Below are positions 1 through 9,784 of a DNA stretch of 64,000 nucleotides, piece by piece; positions within the stretch are counted from its first letter, which is position 1; the number at the start of each line of letters is the position of its first letter. The notes below the pieces were generated by a model. That model was given only the letters and a program-made list of their open reading frames with translations. It searched no databases and was not told the DNA's origin. Position numbers and translations under genes: made by a program. The stretch is from Perkinsus olseni. Lineage: Eukaryota > Perkinsozoa > Perkinsida > Perkinsidae. The stretch covers positions 21,872 to 85,871 of the forward strand of contig JABANP010000209.1 in NCBI GenBank assembly GCA_013115135.1, given 5' to 3'.

Positions 1-953
1 GGACTTAGAGCGTCGTGACGCGCCTGATAGGTGCCTATCCTTCAACGTCAACCTCGATTATAAAAAGTGGTGCCAGGAGAAGACTGAGTGGAATACTCGA
101 GGGACCACTCAGTTCTTGAACGACATATTCGGCACAAGCATCTATCAGGCGATTCACCCGTTCTACGGGTCCGTCGTATACATATCGGCTGACCCAGCCC
201 TACCCCCGCCTGAACTGGTTTTTACTGAGGCAGAGTCTGCGCTCCCTCAGTATGAGAAGGATGAGCTAGCTAGGGCTAAGATAAAGCAGTGGCTGGACGC
301 AAAGGTGGCGGAGGCGAGCCGGCACTGGATGGGGGATCAAACGGGCATGAGCTTCATGAGTGATACACGCGGGGTTGAGGGTCAATGTCAAAAGGTATGG
401 ACCGTGGACACGTTCGCAGATGTGAGCCTTGCTGCCCACCGGTGCGGCTTTAATGCACGAATACGAGGCTCAGGTGATAACGTAACCACTCTGGTCCTGG
501 TTAGGCTTCCTGATTACATCCCGATAGGAGAGGAGGAGGGACCACTAGCGCGCAGGGTAGTGTCTGAGGCCGCCCAGCGATTCATGACAGAGTTGATTTA
601 CATCTCTGATGTTATGGGTAAACCGTTCAAGCCCATGGAGACCTGGCTGGACGACGAGTTGTACTTATTTGGGAAATAGTGGGTGCTGCGGGACACCATC
701 TTGCCCCAGGTTCTTAAGAAAGTGTCCAAGGTTAATAATGAGAGCGCCCTGTCTATTCAGGGCCTGGATGAGGAAATAGGTCTCGTGAACTCGGGCTGCT
801 ATGATGCCCCTCAAGTGTGCACAGGACCCAGCGCCGGCCCTGATGGTACGTGCACTGCGGGCCGGCCCGCTGCTGATGCAGGAGCTCCACGAGAACAGTG
901 TAACCGGCGAAGAGAGACCACACAGTCGAATGGGCATAACTTATGCCGCATAA
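1..953 (+). pseudogene. Endogenous mononegavirus-like L polymerase relic (partial)
   Basis: Open from base 2 to an in-frame TAG at 677-679, with no start codon, so the relic continues to the left of the window. The translation carries the ordered RdRp signatures of negative-strand virus L proteins. A motif A-like block (NVNLDYKKW, about 44-70) is followed by an EGxxQKxWT block (about 371-405), then a GDN core (473-481, in the context GSGDN where GQGDNQ is usual), and then a KPxETW...FGK block ending at 676. The same frame stays open past the TAG to about 800. A +1 shift then continues an L-like stretch with the sequence DPAPAL to a stop at 951-953. This is a fragment of the palm region only. 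The stop, the frameshift and the unusual residue after GDN indicate a dead integrated copy. It abuts a genomic repeat starting at 957. Family assignment is by motif memory, without a search. Confidence 0.8.
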
Positions 954-956
954 GGC

Positions 957-1256
957 AGTAATAGTAGCGCTGCCAAATGGAAAATAATCAAGACCGACTG
1001 CCACTGCCGTACTCTCACCATATGCAGCCTCATGCTACCAACAATCAGCGACGACAAAGGTCCGATATTCATCAGGTGAATTTCAGCTTGATCCTTCTCC
1101 TACACCACAATGTTCTACTTCCACTCGTTATATGAGTAAAATGCTATCGAAGCAACTATATCTAGCCGAACAACAAGCACAAGAGGGCTGTGCCGAGAAT
1201 TGAACTCGGGACCTCTCGCACCCTAAGCGAGAATCATACCACTAGACCACACAGCC
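957..1256. repeat. Segmental repeat with tRNA-Pro, copy 1
   Basis: Bases 957-1256 match 24001-24298 almost throughout: the same flank upstream in plus coordinates, then the same tRNA gene. Differences are scattered substitutions and 1-nt indels. The homology starts right where the viral relic ends. Confidence 0.85.
1185..1256 (-). tRNA. tRNA-Pro (AGG)
   Basis: The reverse complement folds as a 72-nt cloverleaf. The 7-bp acceptor stem is GGCTGTG/CACAGCC with discriminator C. The A box reads TGGTCTAGTGG, the anticodon arm is CTCGC-TTAGGGT-GCGAG (anticodon AGG), and the T arm has the loop TTCAATT. There is no intron and no encoded CCA. No run of four or more T follows the 3' end closely, so the Pol III terminator is not obvious. 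Confidence 0.95.
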
Positions 1257-2169
1257 AGATGCGTACAAGACAACCGCCGCTAATCGCATACCAGGTGAAT
1301 GAGAACCAGTCATAGTGGTACCCCTGGCCTGGTTTGCCGGGTGTCTGCGCAACTCGAGCTCCATTTCTAGAATGACTCGGAAAAACCACAGCAAAGGCGA
1401 AGGCAGGGAGGGCGAAGGGACCACTGAGTACCTCGTTAGAACTGGGAATCAATCGCTCAATGATCGGGAGATCAATAATCTCACGCCACCGATCAACAGC
1501 CTTGCCTTGTTCTGCACTTTGCGTAGAATCTGGCATTAGGCATATCCCGCGTAACCGTTGCACCGGCCGTTTTATCGATCCACGGCACCTAAGCTTTTTG
1601 TTCACCGCGTGCAGCATTCAATTCCACAGCCTCCTTTCTTTCGCTGACAGACGGTCCTTGCTCTCCTGACAACAGGCCGTCTGAGGTGCGCGTACACATC
1701 GAATGGGTACAACTGTGGCGGAGTTCGATCGGTACTTGAGTACTGGGTATACATGAACGGTTCATGCAATCGAACTGTGTTCATACTAGCTTTACCTCAC
1801 TAGCTGCACATCACTAACTGCACTCTCTCTTTTTGGCTAGTCTGCGCCTTAACCGCTCGAACTCGCTCATTACTTCGGCACCGTCTCACAGCCAGGCCCG
1901 CCTCAACGGGAACCCCGCGAGAGGAATCCCCACATACACAACCACAGCACATCGGATCGACGTCATCGAGCATAATGGCGCTCACTCCTTGCAAAGGGAG
2001 ACGCCAGGCGCGCTCTTTCGAGTAGCTCGAAAAATCGTTTCCAACCACTTTGATGGCGGTTATGTTGTTCCCCGAGGGGTCAGTAGCAGAGCAGAGCATG
2101 AGAACAGGCTCGCAGTAGTGGCGCAATCCTCCCATCTCGCGTCCAGCGCTTCCTCATACTTGCGTAATC

Positions 2170-2313
2170 ATGGCGGTCATCCACTACAGCCTGATAGGTC
2201 TCTTCTCGGCCACTCTTGCGGAGGCCGCAGCCCTACGTAGCACCTCCGAGAAGATCTTCCCAACCCCGAGGTCGAATGTCACCGAATGGGACGAAGCTTT
2301 CATGGACCAAGAC
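2170..2313 (+). pseudogene. Orphan exon 1 of secreted-protein gene
   Basis: It begins at ATG 2170 and reads 48 codons to a GTAAGA splice donor at 2314. It encodes the same signal peptide-like start (MAVIHYSLIG...) and the NVTEW segment as exon 1 of the intact gene at 22220-22363, with a few substitutions. The sequence past 2342 no longer matches, and the three downstream exons are absent from the following region. I infer that the duplication broke off in intron 1. It could still be transcribed, but without the other exons the product would be a 63-residue read-through peptide. Confidence 0.7.
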
Positions 2314-2342
2314 GTAAGAATTCCTCTCTGCGTTGAGAGAGC

Positions 2343-4747
2343 TACAGTACGCGCAATCTAAAGAGACAGTTTCGTGTCACCGGCATAGCTTTTTTTACCT
2401 AGAGCTCGTATGGACCTGAAATTTTCGGATATGAGCTCTCCTAACATTGTTATATTGTTTAAACATGTCACCGATCGAATTATCGAACAAAAATTTTTGG
2501 TGCATTTTTCACCTCATCGGGCTTATCGTCAATCATGGAAATATGACATAGGTCATCTGGCATCGTCCTGACATCGTTCTGTTGACGACAGGCCGCCATC
2601 AAGGACGTCAGAGCTATCGAAGGAACGTCTATCTGGTGCACCACTGGTATACTCCCAGCTTCAGTGGAGGCAACAACGTGATAACGCCAAGGACAGCCTC
2701 GAGGATACCAGATGAGGGCGATCATCGCTGCCGATAACCCCGCGCAGGGCTATTCTGCATGATGCCTGAGCAGCAGTGGTCCAGTAGGTTCGGGCAACCA
2801 TCGTAGGAGTTGCAGGCCAACTCATGCTAACAGCGAGCCAGCAGCTAGCATGCAAATTACATAACGTAATGAGCTAATTGAGCTCAGGCAGCCAAGTTCT
2901 GGTGATGCCCGTCATATCAATGGATTGAATTTCTCTGGAGTCAAAAGTCGAGAGTCTTTACCTGGAATGCTCGCTGGCTTAGCAGTGAATAGAGTAGCCA
3001 ATACTCGACAAATGACCCTGGCGGCTTGCCGCCAACGGCAGTCTCCTCTCATTGGACCACTACGCACGCCAGGTTTAGTGAGTCTAGCGCCGCAAAGGTG
3101 ATCCAGAGGCTCCAAAAAGGGACGACAGATAAGAGCAGAGATATCCAGGACTCCTGGAAACTAGATTATTATCATCGGCTATGATAGCCGATTCTAGCCG
3201 CTAGAGCGGAGCCAGTGAATTTCACTGAAGGTTTATCCTTGAATTGCCCCTGTCTCCGCAGTACGGCGAAAGCCGCATCAAGCTCCAGTTGTTAGGGGAG
3301 CCGTATCGCGTCTCTCAATTGAGGAGTAACTTGGCAGCATCCTACCTCCTTCGCAGACTCCACAGGAGACTCGGGCAGCAACTGCCCATCTTGAACACAC
3401 TGTACCCACCTCTCCAGAGCCTGACTTCAAAAAATACTTCGACCAAACACATTCCTGGTAGTTCACTTTTAGAGACTCCCTAACAACCATGGATGCTCTC
3501 TTATCTGATAATACCTCTGATACCTTAAGGTATCTTAATACCTTAAGATACCTCTGCCAAATGCCAGGATACTTCAGCACATATCTTATAAGATATGACC
3601 ATCAACAGCCTGAGCAACAGACAGGTCGGCCTAGCTTTACCGAGTATCTTACCGTTTCATTCTCTCTACTGGATAAGGCGGGTTGATCTTCTCATCCAAA
3701 CTGATATTCTCCAACAGCGGCAGCACTCCTTCGATCGCGGTGTAAAGAGCCGCTAAGGACGACTGTCCTGACATGATGAAACGAGATAGCGAAAATGTGG
3801 TGAAAATCCGTGATGAGCTATGATCGACCTTGGATATGCCGCGCCTGGTTGGGTGCCTTTCGGATATCTTTTCCACTCATCGCCGGACGATGAGAACTCA
3901 ATTATTCCAGTAAAGTATAGTATCGCAATATTATTTACGGGGAGATGTGAGGGATTTACCCGGGTTAAAACGTCACAAACCCGGACAAATACACCCACAG
4001 ATGAACGATTATATTGCTTTATCTTCGACATAACACTAGAAGGTTCCGGAAACAGATGACTCTGAAACCACCCGGTCATATGAAATGATGCCATCACAAA
4101 AAGGCCCACAAGAATTTTCCAAATTCCTCGCGCGAGTTTAAGATACTCTCCCAACCTGATACCTCTCTCCTGTGGAAACGAATGATCGAAGAGCATCGGG
4201 GCCGCCAAGCCACACTCTGAAAGCTCCTTAGCGAACCTAGATACCTGAAATCCACCAAATCCTGGAAGCCAACATACCCACTTGTCACGAGATAAAGTCA
4301 CACACAAGGAAGCGCTGGAACGTTTTCCGACAAATTTTTCACCAACGCTGAAAGTTCAACTTCGTCGCTGAAAGCCTATTCACTGCCAAGGCCCGGATTT
4401 CCCGCTCTGGTCGGAATCATCGGAGGCCCTCCGACGAAGGGTCGAATAGAATACTCTCTGCTTAGTCAACTTCCACTCAGGATTCAACGCGAAGAACCAC
4501 CGGGCGTTCACGGTCACTCTGAGAATCCTAGAAAAGTTGCATACGAAAATGTACCATCGTGAAGTTCCAGACCCCAGCGGAGCACCACTATTCTGTATAT
4601 GGCATGGTCACGCGTATCCATCAACTTGCGTAAGGCAAGGATCGACCTTGGATACGTTCCAATACTCCCGGCTACCCGTTCTCCGCCCTCCTTCCCAGCT
4701 TCCCTGCGCTGCGTCCAGAAAGCGAGCTCATCGTAAGGAATCACTAT
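2343..4747. other. No supported gene
   Basis: Open frames here are short and show no family signature. A 184-codon minus-strand frame (3753-4307) has no recognisable domain or clear splice context. The visible structure is a set of inverted repeats at 3174-3192, 3519-3534, 3530-3551 and 3580-3597. There is also a motif GATCGACCTTGGATA near 3824 and again near 4642, related to sequence inside introns elsewhere in the window. Confidence 0.5.
3519..3597. repeat. Cluster of perfect palindromes
   Basis: GATACCTTAAGGTATC (3519-3534) and CATATCTTATAAGATATG (3580-3597) are perfect palindromes. GTATCTT and AAGATAC arms with an 8-nt loop lie at 3530-3551. A further 9-bp arm pair (3174-3182/3184-3192) lies just to the left. 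Confidence 0.8.
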
Positions 4748-6143
4748 CTACCAAAAGAAGCGCCACTTGCAATCTTGCATTTCCTCAACGCCATTCACAT
4801 TATCAATATTATCCTCGTCGAAGTTCTCACTCAATGAGCCTCGACTAATGCAAGCTTCAAGCCCAGATACCAACTCCTCGCTGAAAGCAGCAAAATGAAA
4901 CTCAACCCGCAGCCGGAAGATTCTCACATCGACCTGCCGACTTCCGAATCGCCGAGTAACTAAAAAGAAAACACGAAATAATTTCACGCGTCGATGAATA
5001 TCTACTGGAATGAGCAAACCGAGACGCTCTGGCGCCAAAAATTTGACGTTACTGAATTTTCCGAACGTAAAAAAATTTGATTTGTCTCCATAATAATTTT
5101 GATATTTTTTACCCAGGGTAAGCTCAAGCTCAAAAGATATTTTACTTTTATACTCTATAATATCGTCACGGTAGTATCCAAACTCGACCACAGTCAATCG
5201 CGAGTAGGTCCCCTTACGAGTACAAGATTCCAAATTAGAATCTTCAAAAGATTCCCACTAACCCTTGCCGACCTTCGAGTAAGCCTCTCTCAGGACACCC
5301 CGCAGTCCCCTCATCGGGTGGGTAACATCCACAGTGGTAGTGACGACTCGCCTGCTCATCGTCCCCGCCGCAAGCTCACCAACGCCGGTTTTGATGAAGG
5401 CAACCGCGACTGAATGAATCGATCGATTAACGTGTCCGTAGGTCCAATGCTACCTCCAAGCTTTGAGGGGATATCCCCGTATCTTGTCGAAAGACAGACA
5501 TTGCGGAACTCCCCAGAGATCCCCGTCTCGTGTGCTTGCTCATACGCGAATAGAATCTGCGAGATGGACTGAGCCTCGCAGTTTTTTGGACAGTTGCGAG
5601 ACACCAAAATGATAAGCATGCTATTGTTACCACGAACCACTGCTACTGTCGTCTCTCTTATGGCTGATCCTGGCGGTGAACCAGAGAATGCACGCGCACA
5701 GCACTGCTGTGACAGCAGTCTTTTGTACTTGCGTACCCCTTCTCCGTAATACGTCTTTATGTCGTCTTCGACAGTTAGGCCACGATTCGAACAGGTAAAA
5801 TATCATCGAACGTTCGTGAAGACTCGACAGAAGTTCATCACAAAACGAGCCGCTTCGGTCGACAACTGCAGAAATTTTTTTCCTATTTTCTTTCACCACT
5901 AGCCAGCAGATTCGCCCACAAGATTTCTCACCTTAGTATTGAAATCCTCCAAGAACTTCTCCAGCTCGCCATTCGACTCGGGATTCGACCTACACCGTAT
6001 CTTGCACGCTTGACAGTCGCACGCTCTGACCTAAAGATTCCTCTGTCCTTCTGAGAGATGCCCAACAGCGCCATGCAAGCCTCCACGATGAACTCCTTTC
6101 TCGGGTCGGGTTGCGCGGTGTTGAAGGAATGATAGTTAGCCAT
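4748..6143 (-). CDS. Multi-exon hypothetical protein
   Basis: I do not recognise this protein. A consistent gene model can be read on the minus strand. Exon 1 runs 6143-6031 (ATG at 6143, MANYHSF...). A 41-nt intron is followed by exon 2 (5989-5932), a 66-nt intron, and exon 3 (5865-about 5829). An intron of about 63 nt then leads to exon 4 (5765-5380), a 122-nt intron, and exon 5 (5257-4748, TAG stop). Donors GTCAGA, GTGAGA and GTGAGC and acceptors TAG, CAG and TAG keep one frame throughout. The exon 3 donor is the least certain. The product of about 370 residues has no obvious signal peptide or transmembrane segment. The C-terminal half is rich in aromatic and charged residues (VEFGYYRDDIIEY, FLVTRRFGSRQVDVRIF), suggesting a beta-rich domain. 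An alternative is two separate genes. Confidence 0.5.
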
Positions 6144-8169
6144 GGTTAAAAGCTAGAAGTATCTTTGGTTATGATGGCACGGGACAGAAAAGGTTAACTT
6201 TCATGAATCTTCCAATTTCCGTATTGTAACTGAGATTTGGCAGAGCGCTACGCAACGAGCTTCGCTCTAACATGCACACAAACTGCGAGCAGTCCAATTA
6301 AAAAGTTCAAAAACGTCCGCGGACGTCGGCGTAGCACTCTGATGAGTCTACATTAACCGCAGCCAGAAACTAGTATTATAGTGGTTGGACTGTCAAAAGG
6401 GCGCCAACTTGACCTCGTGCGTATCTTGCAATGCTCAACGTAAGATACTCGAACACAATGCCACCAATATGAGCCACGACTTTCTGATACAGACATTTAC
6501 GTGCATCGGTCGCACCGCGGAGCTTAGAGAATCTAATAACGGTTACACGCTCGCATGTCAAGGCGAGCGATACAGGAAAATACAGGAAAAATATCTAGGC
6601 GCGCCCCGACGCTTTGCACATCGCCAACTAAAGATTCTCATCTGCTGTTTTCAAGGAGCACAGAGTTGTCGTCTGGTCTGCGGATCTTAATGCATCGTAG
6701 ATCACGACGGAACCTTCTGTCTTGCGCACCGTAGTGGGCGAGCGTGTCTATAGTATAAGATATATAGACTCTATACTACTCACTATTGATTGGTAGCCTG
6801 TGCTGCTTGCGGGCGATGTTTGTCTGTCTGTTTGGCTGGCTAAGGCCATTGATAAACGCTTCGCTTGTGATCCGTATAAGCTACCGTGCCAGACGTGTAT
6901 AATTCCGTTTCCACTCAAAAAAAACTAAAGATTCCTACCTGCCTTCCTGGGAAGGTCGAAAGAACTTCAGCCTTCCCTCGAGATGCCGATAAGAAATGGT
7001 GGGTTGTGGTCACGAGAAGACGTGGGCGAGTTAGCCACCCACTGATCTACTTTTTCACTACTCTGGGCTATTCGAAATTACAGGCTGAGTATCATCACTG
7101 CGATAACGATGACACCGAGACGACCCGGAGGTCGCAGACTAGGGGACACGCAAGTAGGACCACCTGTTGTTGCTCCTGGTCGCTCTCATAGTCAACCCAA
7201 CGCCTCGGTGATGTAGCTTGTGGTAGTGATAATGACAGGGGGATCAACAAAAGGTATTGCACCAATCTATCTTGTACTTGCGTGCTACAGCTAATGTAAA
7301 ATGCTGAAGAATCACAAGGTAACAAGTTGGTACCATACTGAGTCCGCGTACAGCAACACTGTCCCTTCCAGACATCGATAATGACGCAGGACTGAACGCA
7401 AGTGGGCTCACTTGAAAGGGAAATTAAAACTGAGAGCGTCTCTTGCCTGGGTATTCTATCGTCGAAACTATATAGGTTCACTGCGAGTATAGGATTTGAG
7501 GAATTAAATAAAACTCACGGTTCACATAACCTTGAAAGATTCTGCGCATGGGCCGAGCATGTTACGAGAGAGAAAGTCGTAGGGTTAAAGATGCAGGACA
7601 ACGCGATCATCTGCGAAGGGAGATCAAGTCCGGATGATCAAGGGAACAACAAATTGAATGAAAACGGCTGATTGAATGGGATGGGACGTAACAACGTAGA
7701 TCTGTACATGGCGTGTATCGAAGTGTGAGCGTTGCACCGTCTCTAGGCCCCAATGAAGGAAGCAGGATAGTGTAAGAACGAGTTCTGTTTTGTAACGAGT
7801 AGTGAACGAGTAACGTGTAGTTTTGGAACGAACTCCCGGCAGCTCCATAGCTGTCCTACTCAAAAATATCGCCTGGAATTGGCCGATAGTCACCTCGTAG
7901 GGCGCGCGCTCCTCCAGTTTCAGCAATTAGTTGATGAATGGAACATATAGCATCGCCATCATTCAAGAGAAGTCCATTTCTGGTCGAGTCAACAGTTTCG
8001 AAGTATGCGACATCTAGCGTTAAAATTTAGGACACCGCATCTTCCCTAGATCGTACCTGTGCCTCACGTTGTAACCTCTGCCATGTACCTCGAGAATCTG
8101 CGGAACGTACGAGGTCATTTTGTGATGTCTGCCTCGAGTTGGATATCCAAGCAGACGATGATACAAGAA
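6144..8169. other. No supported gene
   Basis: Several 70-130 codon frames exist on both strands, none with a recognisable signature. A GTATCTT/AAGATAC hairpin with a 14-nt loop lies at 6421-6448, preceded by GACCTCGT, a context also seen at 29059. Confidence 0.5.
6421..6448 (+). other. Recurrent hairpin GTATCTT-N14-AAGATAC, copy 1
   Basis: Arms at 6421-6427 and 6442-6448 form a 7-bp stem with a 14-nt loop containing CTCA. The same arms with the same loop length occur at 26528, 27118 (last pair G-T) and 29069. Confidence 0.7.
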
Positions 8170-8241
8170 GGGCTGTGCCGAGAATTGAACTCGGGACCTC
8201 TCGCACCCTAAGCGAGAATCATACCACTAGACCACACAGCC
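8170..8241 (-). tRNA. tRNA-Pro (AGG), second copy
   Basis: Sequence is identical to the gene at 1185-1256 over all 72 nt, with the same fold and anticodon. The flanking DNA to the right is the repeat that continues to 8967. The flank to the left is unrelated to copy 1. Confidence 0.95.
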
Positions 8242-8967
8242 AGATGCGCATAAAACAACTACCGCTAATGGCATACCAGGTAGATGAAAACCAGTCGCAG
8301 TGGTACGCTTGGCCTGGCTTGTTGGGCATCTTCGCAGCTAGAACTCCACTTCTAAAATGACTCGGCAAGACCGCTGCGAACGCGAAGGCAGGAAGGGCGC
8401 TGAGTCCACTGAGTGCCTCGTTGAGAGTTGGGAGTTAATCACTACAATAACTTGCTTAATGATCAGCATATCAATATTTTCATGCCACAGGTCAACAGCC
8501 TTAGCTTATTGGCACTTTTCCTAGAATCTGGACTCAAGCATATCCCGCTTAACCGTTGCACCAGCCGTTCTATCTATGGCACACAAACTTTCCGTTCACC
8601 ACGTGCAGCAGTCAATTCCACAGTCTCTTATCTTTCACTGACAGATGGTCCTTGCTCTCCTGACAACAGGCCGTCTGAAGTACGCGTACATATCGAATGG
8701 GTACAACTGTGGCGGAGTTCGATCGGTACTTGAGCACTGGGTATACATGAACGGTTCATGCAATCAAATGTGCTCATATTAGCTTTACCTCACTAACTGC
8801 ACATCACTAATTCTCTCTCTCTCTTTTGGCTAGTCTGCGCTTTACCCGCTCGAACTCGCTCATTACGAGCTTAATTTACTTCGGCACCGTCTCACAGCCA
8901 GGCCCGCCTCAACGGGAACCCCGCGAGAGAGATCTCCCCACATACACCACCGTGTCACATCGACCCG
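8170..8967. repeat. tRNA-Pro repeat, left half of interrupted copy
   Basis: Homologous to 1185 to about 1960. The match stops at 8967, where the LTR of the BEL/Pao-like element begins, and resumes at 22010. No gene other than the tRNA is visible. Confidence 0.85.
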
Positions 8968-9192
8968 AATTCCGTGCAGAGAGGAAGTAGACACCAGATA
9001 CCAACGCAACACAACCACGGGAGGTTGTGATGAGGTAATTGCAGTGAATATACAATAGTTTGTTGATTCTAGCGAGACGGAGACAACAGTGAAATGCTGG
9101 GCGAACTAAGACCTTCGTCAAAGATACACCTCAGCGCATCTTGCTCACTTATGAAGTCTCAACGCGGCTGAGTTGATGGGTTCAGGGAACTC
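8968..9192 (-). repeat. LTR (3' LTR of outer element)
   Basis: This 225-bp direct repeat matches 21785-22009 with one mismatch seen (T/C near 9094). In element orientation it starts GAGTTCCC and ends GGAATT. A purine-rich stretch precedes it in element orientation and could be the polypurine tract. Confidence 0.85.
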
Positions 9193-9513
9193 TCCCGCCG
9201 CGAATTGAATATACGATAATAATAAGATATAATCGGTCAATCGTTATCACCGTGGCCCTTCATCATCTCGGCTTAAAGAGGCAAGTAGTCAGGGATAACC
9301 ACCTCCGTCACGTCCCTCGGGGAAGCTGATACACCGGAACTTAGATCAGCGTCGACAGCGCCTGGCGACGATGCCGAAGAGCAGCCTGGAGCGATGAATG
9401 TGGGAGGCCACGGAGCTGGCTGGTCTGGCACATGTTTCTGGCGGGCCGGAAGCGACGGCGGCCAATGAGGGGTTACAGGCTTCGGAAGCGGTGATTGGAG
9501 GGCTGATTTAGGT
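9193..9513 (-). CDS. C-terminal end of outer-element polyprotein (displaced by nested insertion)
   Basis: On the minus strand a Pro/Ser-rich frame with no internal stop runs from the nested-element border at 9508 to a TAA at 9273-9275. Before the Ty3-like insertion this joined the 45-bp minisatellite at 14239. The last TAGGT (9509-9513) is one copy of the target duplication. The remaining 80 bp to the LTR is noncoding. No domain is recognised. Confidence 0.55.
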
Positions 9514-9784
9514 AGTGGAGTGCAAAGTCTAGGCTAGTGAAGTATGTTCCACTTAAGCCATTTGGCCGCGTGGTTAACTTGTATACTTGCGAACCGAAAG
9601 ACCCCGGGTTCAATCCCCAGGTCTGACTCATGCGCTATACTGTCTCCGGCTACAGCTGATAAAGCCAATAATCGATCAAGCTAAATTAGCTGTAACACCA
9701 TTGATTGTACTACTGAAACGGTTAACTCAGTAATCTAGAGATTTCTTGTATTTCCTTATGTCCTCTCCCGCTTTGCGTTCAATT
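9514..9784 (+). repeat. 5' LTR of nested element
   Basis: Identical to 13968-14238. It begins AGTGGAGTGC and ends GTTCAATT, without the usual TG...CA ends. It contains a tRNA-like segment with A and B boxes near 9560-9630. TGGTGCCCAGACTCC starting at 9784 may be the primer-binding site. Confidence 0.9.
9555..9631 (+). other. tRNA-like Pol III boxes inside the LTR
   Basis: TGGCCGCGTGGTTAA resembles an A box. GGGTTCAATCCC, about 45 nt downstream, resembles a B box within a T-arm (loop TTCAATC). The acceptor stem cannot be closed with the flanking bases, so this is not a complete tRNA. The same sequence is in the 3' LTR near 14009-14085. Confidence 0.6.

Larger units (their letters stand above)
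1185..2342. repeat. tRNA-Pro/secreted-gene repeat, uninterrupted copy
   Basis: This stretch is homologous to 8170-8967 continued at 22010-22392. It represents the arrangement before the BEL/Pao-like element inserted. It contains the tRNA-Pro gene, about 900 bp without a recognisable gene, and a copy of exon 1 of the secreted-protein gene at 22220. Homology ends at 2342, inside the first intron of that gene. Confidence 0.85.

Noticed and set aside
2343..2860. Pair of minus-strand frames that might form a small secreted protein
   Set aside because: The two frames cannot be joined by a convincing intron and neither has a clear signal peptide.
3753..4307. 184-codon minus-strand open frame as a gene
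   Set aside because: It has no recognisable domain, signal peptide or splice-supported neighbour, and it contains the motif seen in introns elsewhere.
5975..5990. GTCGAATCCCGAG as another T-arm motif in an intron
   Set aside because: The frame places it inside exon 2 of the minus-strand gene (SNPESNG), not in the intron.
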